Assembly (NCBI GenBank): GCA_024704765.1
Contig: JAKMXF010000003.1
Span: 140,887-204,886, forward strand
DNA length: 64,000 nucleotides
Direction of reading: 5' to 3'
DNA from: Oopsacas minuta
Taxonomy: Eukaryota; Porifera; Hexactinellida; Lyssacinosida; Leucopsacidae
In this document: positions 63,704-64,000 of the stretch, in pieces
Numbering within the stretch: the stretch's first letter is position 1
Layout: each line of letters starts with the position of its first letter
Program-made: the position numbers and the translations under genes
Notes under the pieces: generated by a model
Told to the model about the DNA's origin: nothing
The model's database searches: none
What the model saw: only the letters and a program-made list of their open reading frames with translations

Positions 63704-64000
63704 ATACGACAACAAACACCACAACACAACACGAATCATCTCCAGGGCATCAAATTCACAGGCGCTAATGAATGGTTTATTGGCCGTTTCCATTTCAATG
63801 TATGCCAATGGTATCTCCGAAGTAGTAGGCTGCTCGTAGTTGAATGGCAAAGAAGATACGAAATACTGCCTAGTTATTTATCTCTCCTATTTAAAGTTGA
63901 CATATTCTAGAAATGTATCTCTCTATTTGACAAGAAATAAGTAATCATATATGGTGAATGAATCCCATTATTAATTCACACCTTGTAGCCGTTAAGTTGT
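63704..64000. other. right end of window
   Basis: Unique sequence without a supported feature. Confidence 0.4.

Noticed and set aside
63008-63850. Long open frames on both strands (over 200 codons, Arg-Ile or Tyr-Glu repeats)
   Set aside because: They exist only because the ATTCGT-type satellite and the 23-bp minisatellite lack stop codons in several frames; composition is pure repeat.
1-64000. Trypanosomatid or other protist origin, suggested by the gene polarity
   Set aside because: Abundant cis-introns and animal-specific genes (RIM-BP, MyD88-like, SNAP-25, TMEM237 set) rule it out.
1-64000. CRISPR arrays, prokaryotic operons, insertion sequences or integrated virus
   Set aside because: No spaced direct repeats of that kind, no bacterial genes and no viral genes are visible; all repeats fit eukaryotic short DNA elements or satellites.

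Overview
This 64 kb window is nuclear DNA from an animal with a compact, AT-rich genome. The evidence is spliceosomal introns (mostly 50-400 bp, GT...AG), eukaryotic tRNA genes (two with introns), and animal genes such as RIM-binding protein, SNAP-25, a MyD88-like adaptor, Beclin-1, TMEM237 and MICU. I cannot name the phylum; a sponge or another small-genome invertebrate would fit. I reconstructed 27 protein genes by joining exons with consistent reading phase. Ten of them have single-exon coding regions.

Layout. From 1 to 30.8 kb every main gene is on the minus strand, here in coordinate order: GGA (partial), CHCHD2, BECN1, SNW1, PSMD2/Rpn1 (16 exons), ADHFE1, TMEM237, a MICU protein, a CD225/dispanin protein, ATP synthase subunit d, TBP, an MTMR3/4-type myotubularin, tRNA-Arg, and a coiled-coil paralogue of RIM-binding protein. 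From 34.2 to 61.6 kb every main gene is on the plus strand: RIM-binding protein, a new 7-exon acidic protein with an MGCGSS start, SNAP-25, an HbrB/PRR5-like protein, ECH1, a MyD88-like protein, G-protein beta, POLD3, a Bet1-type SNARE, PGM2 (two tRNA-Tyr genes in its intron), ERO1, and a 1043-residue coiled-coil tail-anchored protein. The two exceptions to this polarity are both intronless and both nested in introns: mitochondrial EF-G2 inside PSMD2, and an NHL-like beta-propeller protein inside the coiled-coil gene. The 3.4 kb gene-free gap at 30.8-34.2 kb separates the two arms.

The genes are mostly housekeeping: protein degradation, autophagy, splicing, transcription, DNA replication, mitochondrial and ER oxidative chemistry, glycolysis-linked sugar metabolism. 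Added to these is a trafficking/synaptic set (RIM-binding protein, SNAP-25, Bet1, GGA, myotubularin). They do not form an obvious pathway.

Repeats. At least six families of short non-autonomous DNA elements (named A-F here) occupy introns and spacers. One supplies the stop codon of CHCHD2. The right end (62.6-63.7 kb) holds nested GC-rich stem-loops, a roughly 510 bp ATTCGT-type hexamer array and a 23-bp minisatellite.

The most unusual whole-window signals are the near-perfect gene polarity away from one switch point, 23 exact copies of the palindrome TGACGTCA where about one is expected, and 3' splice-site-like sequences just upstream of many start codons.
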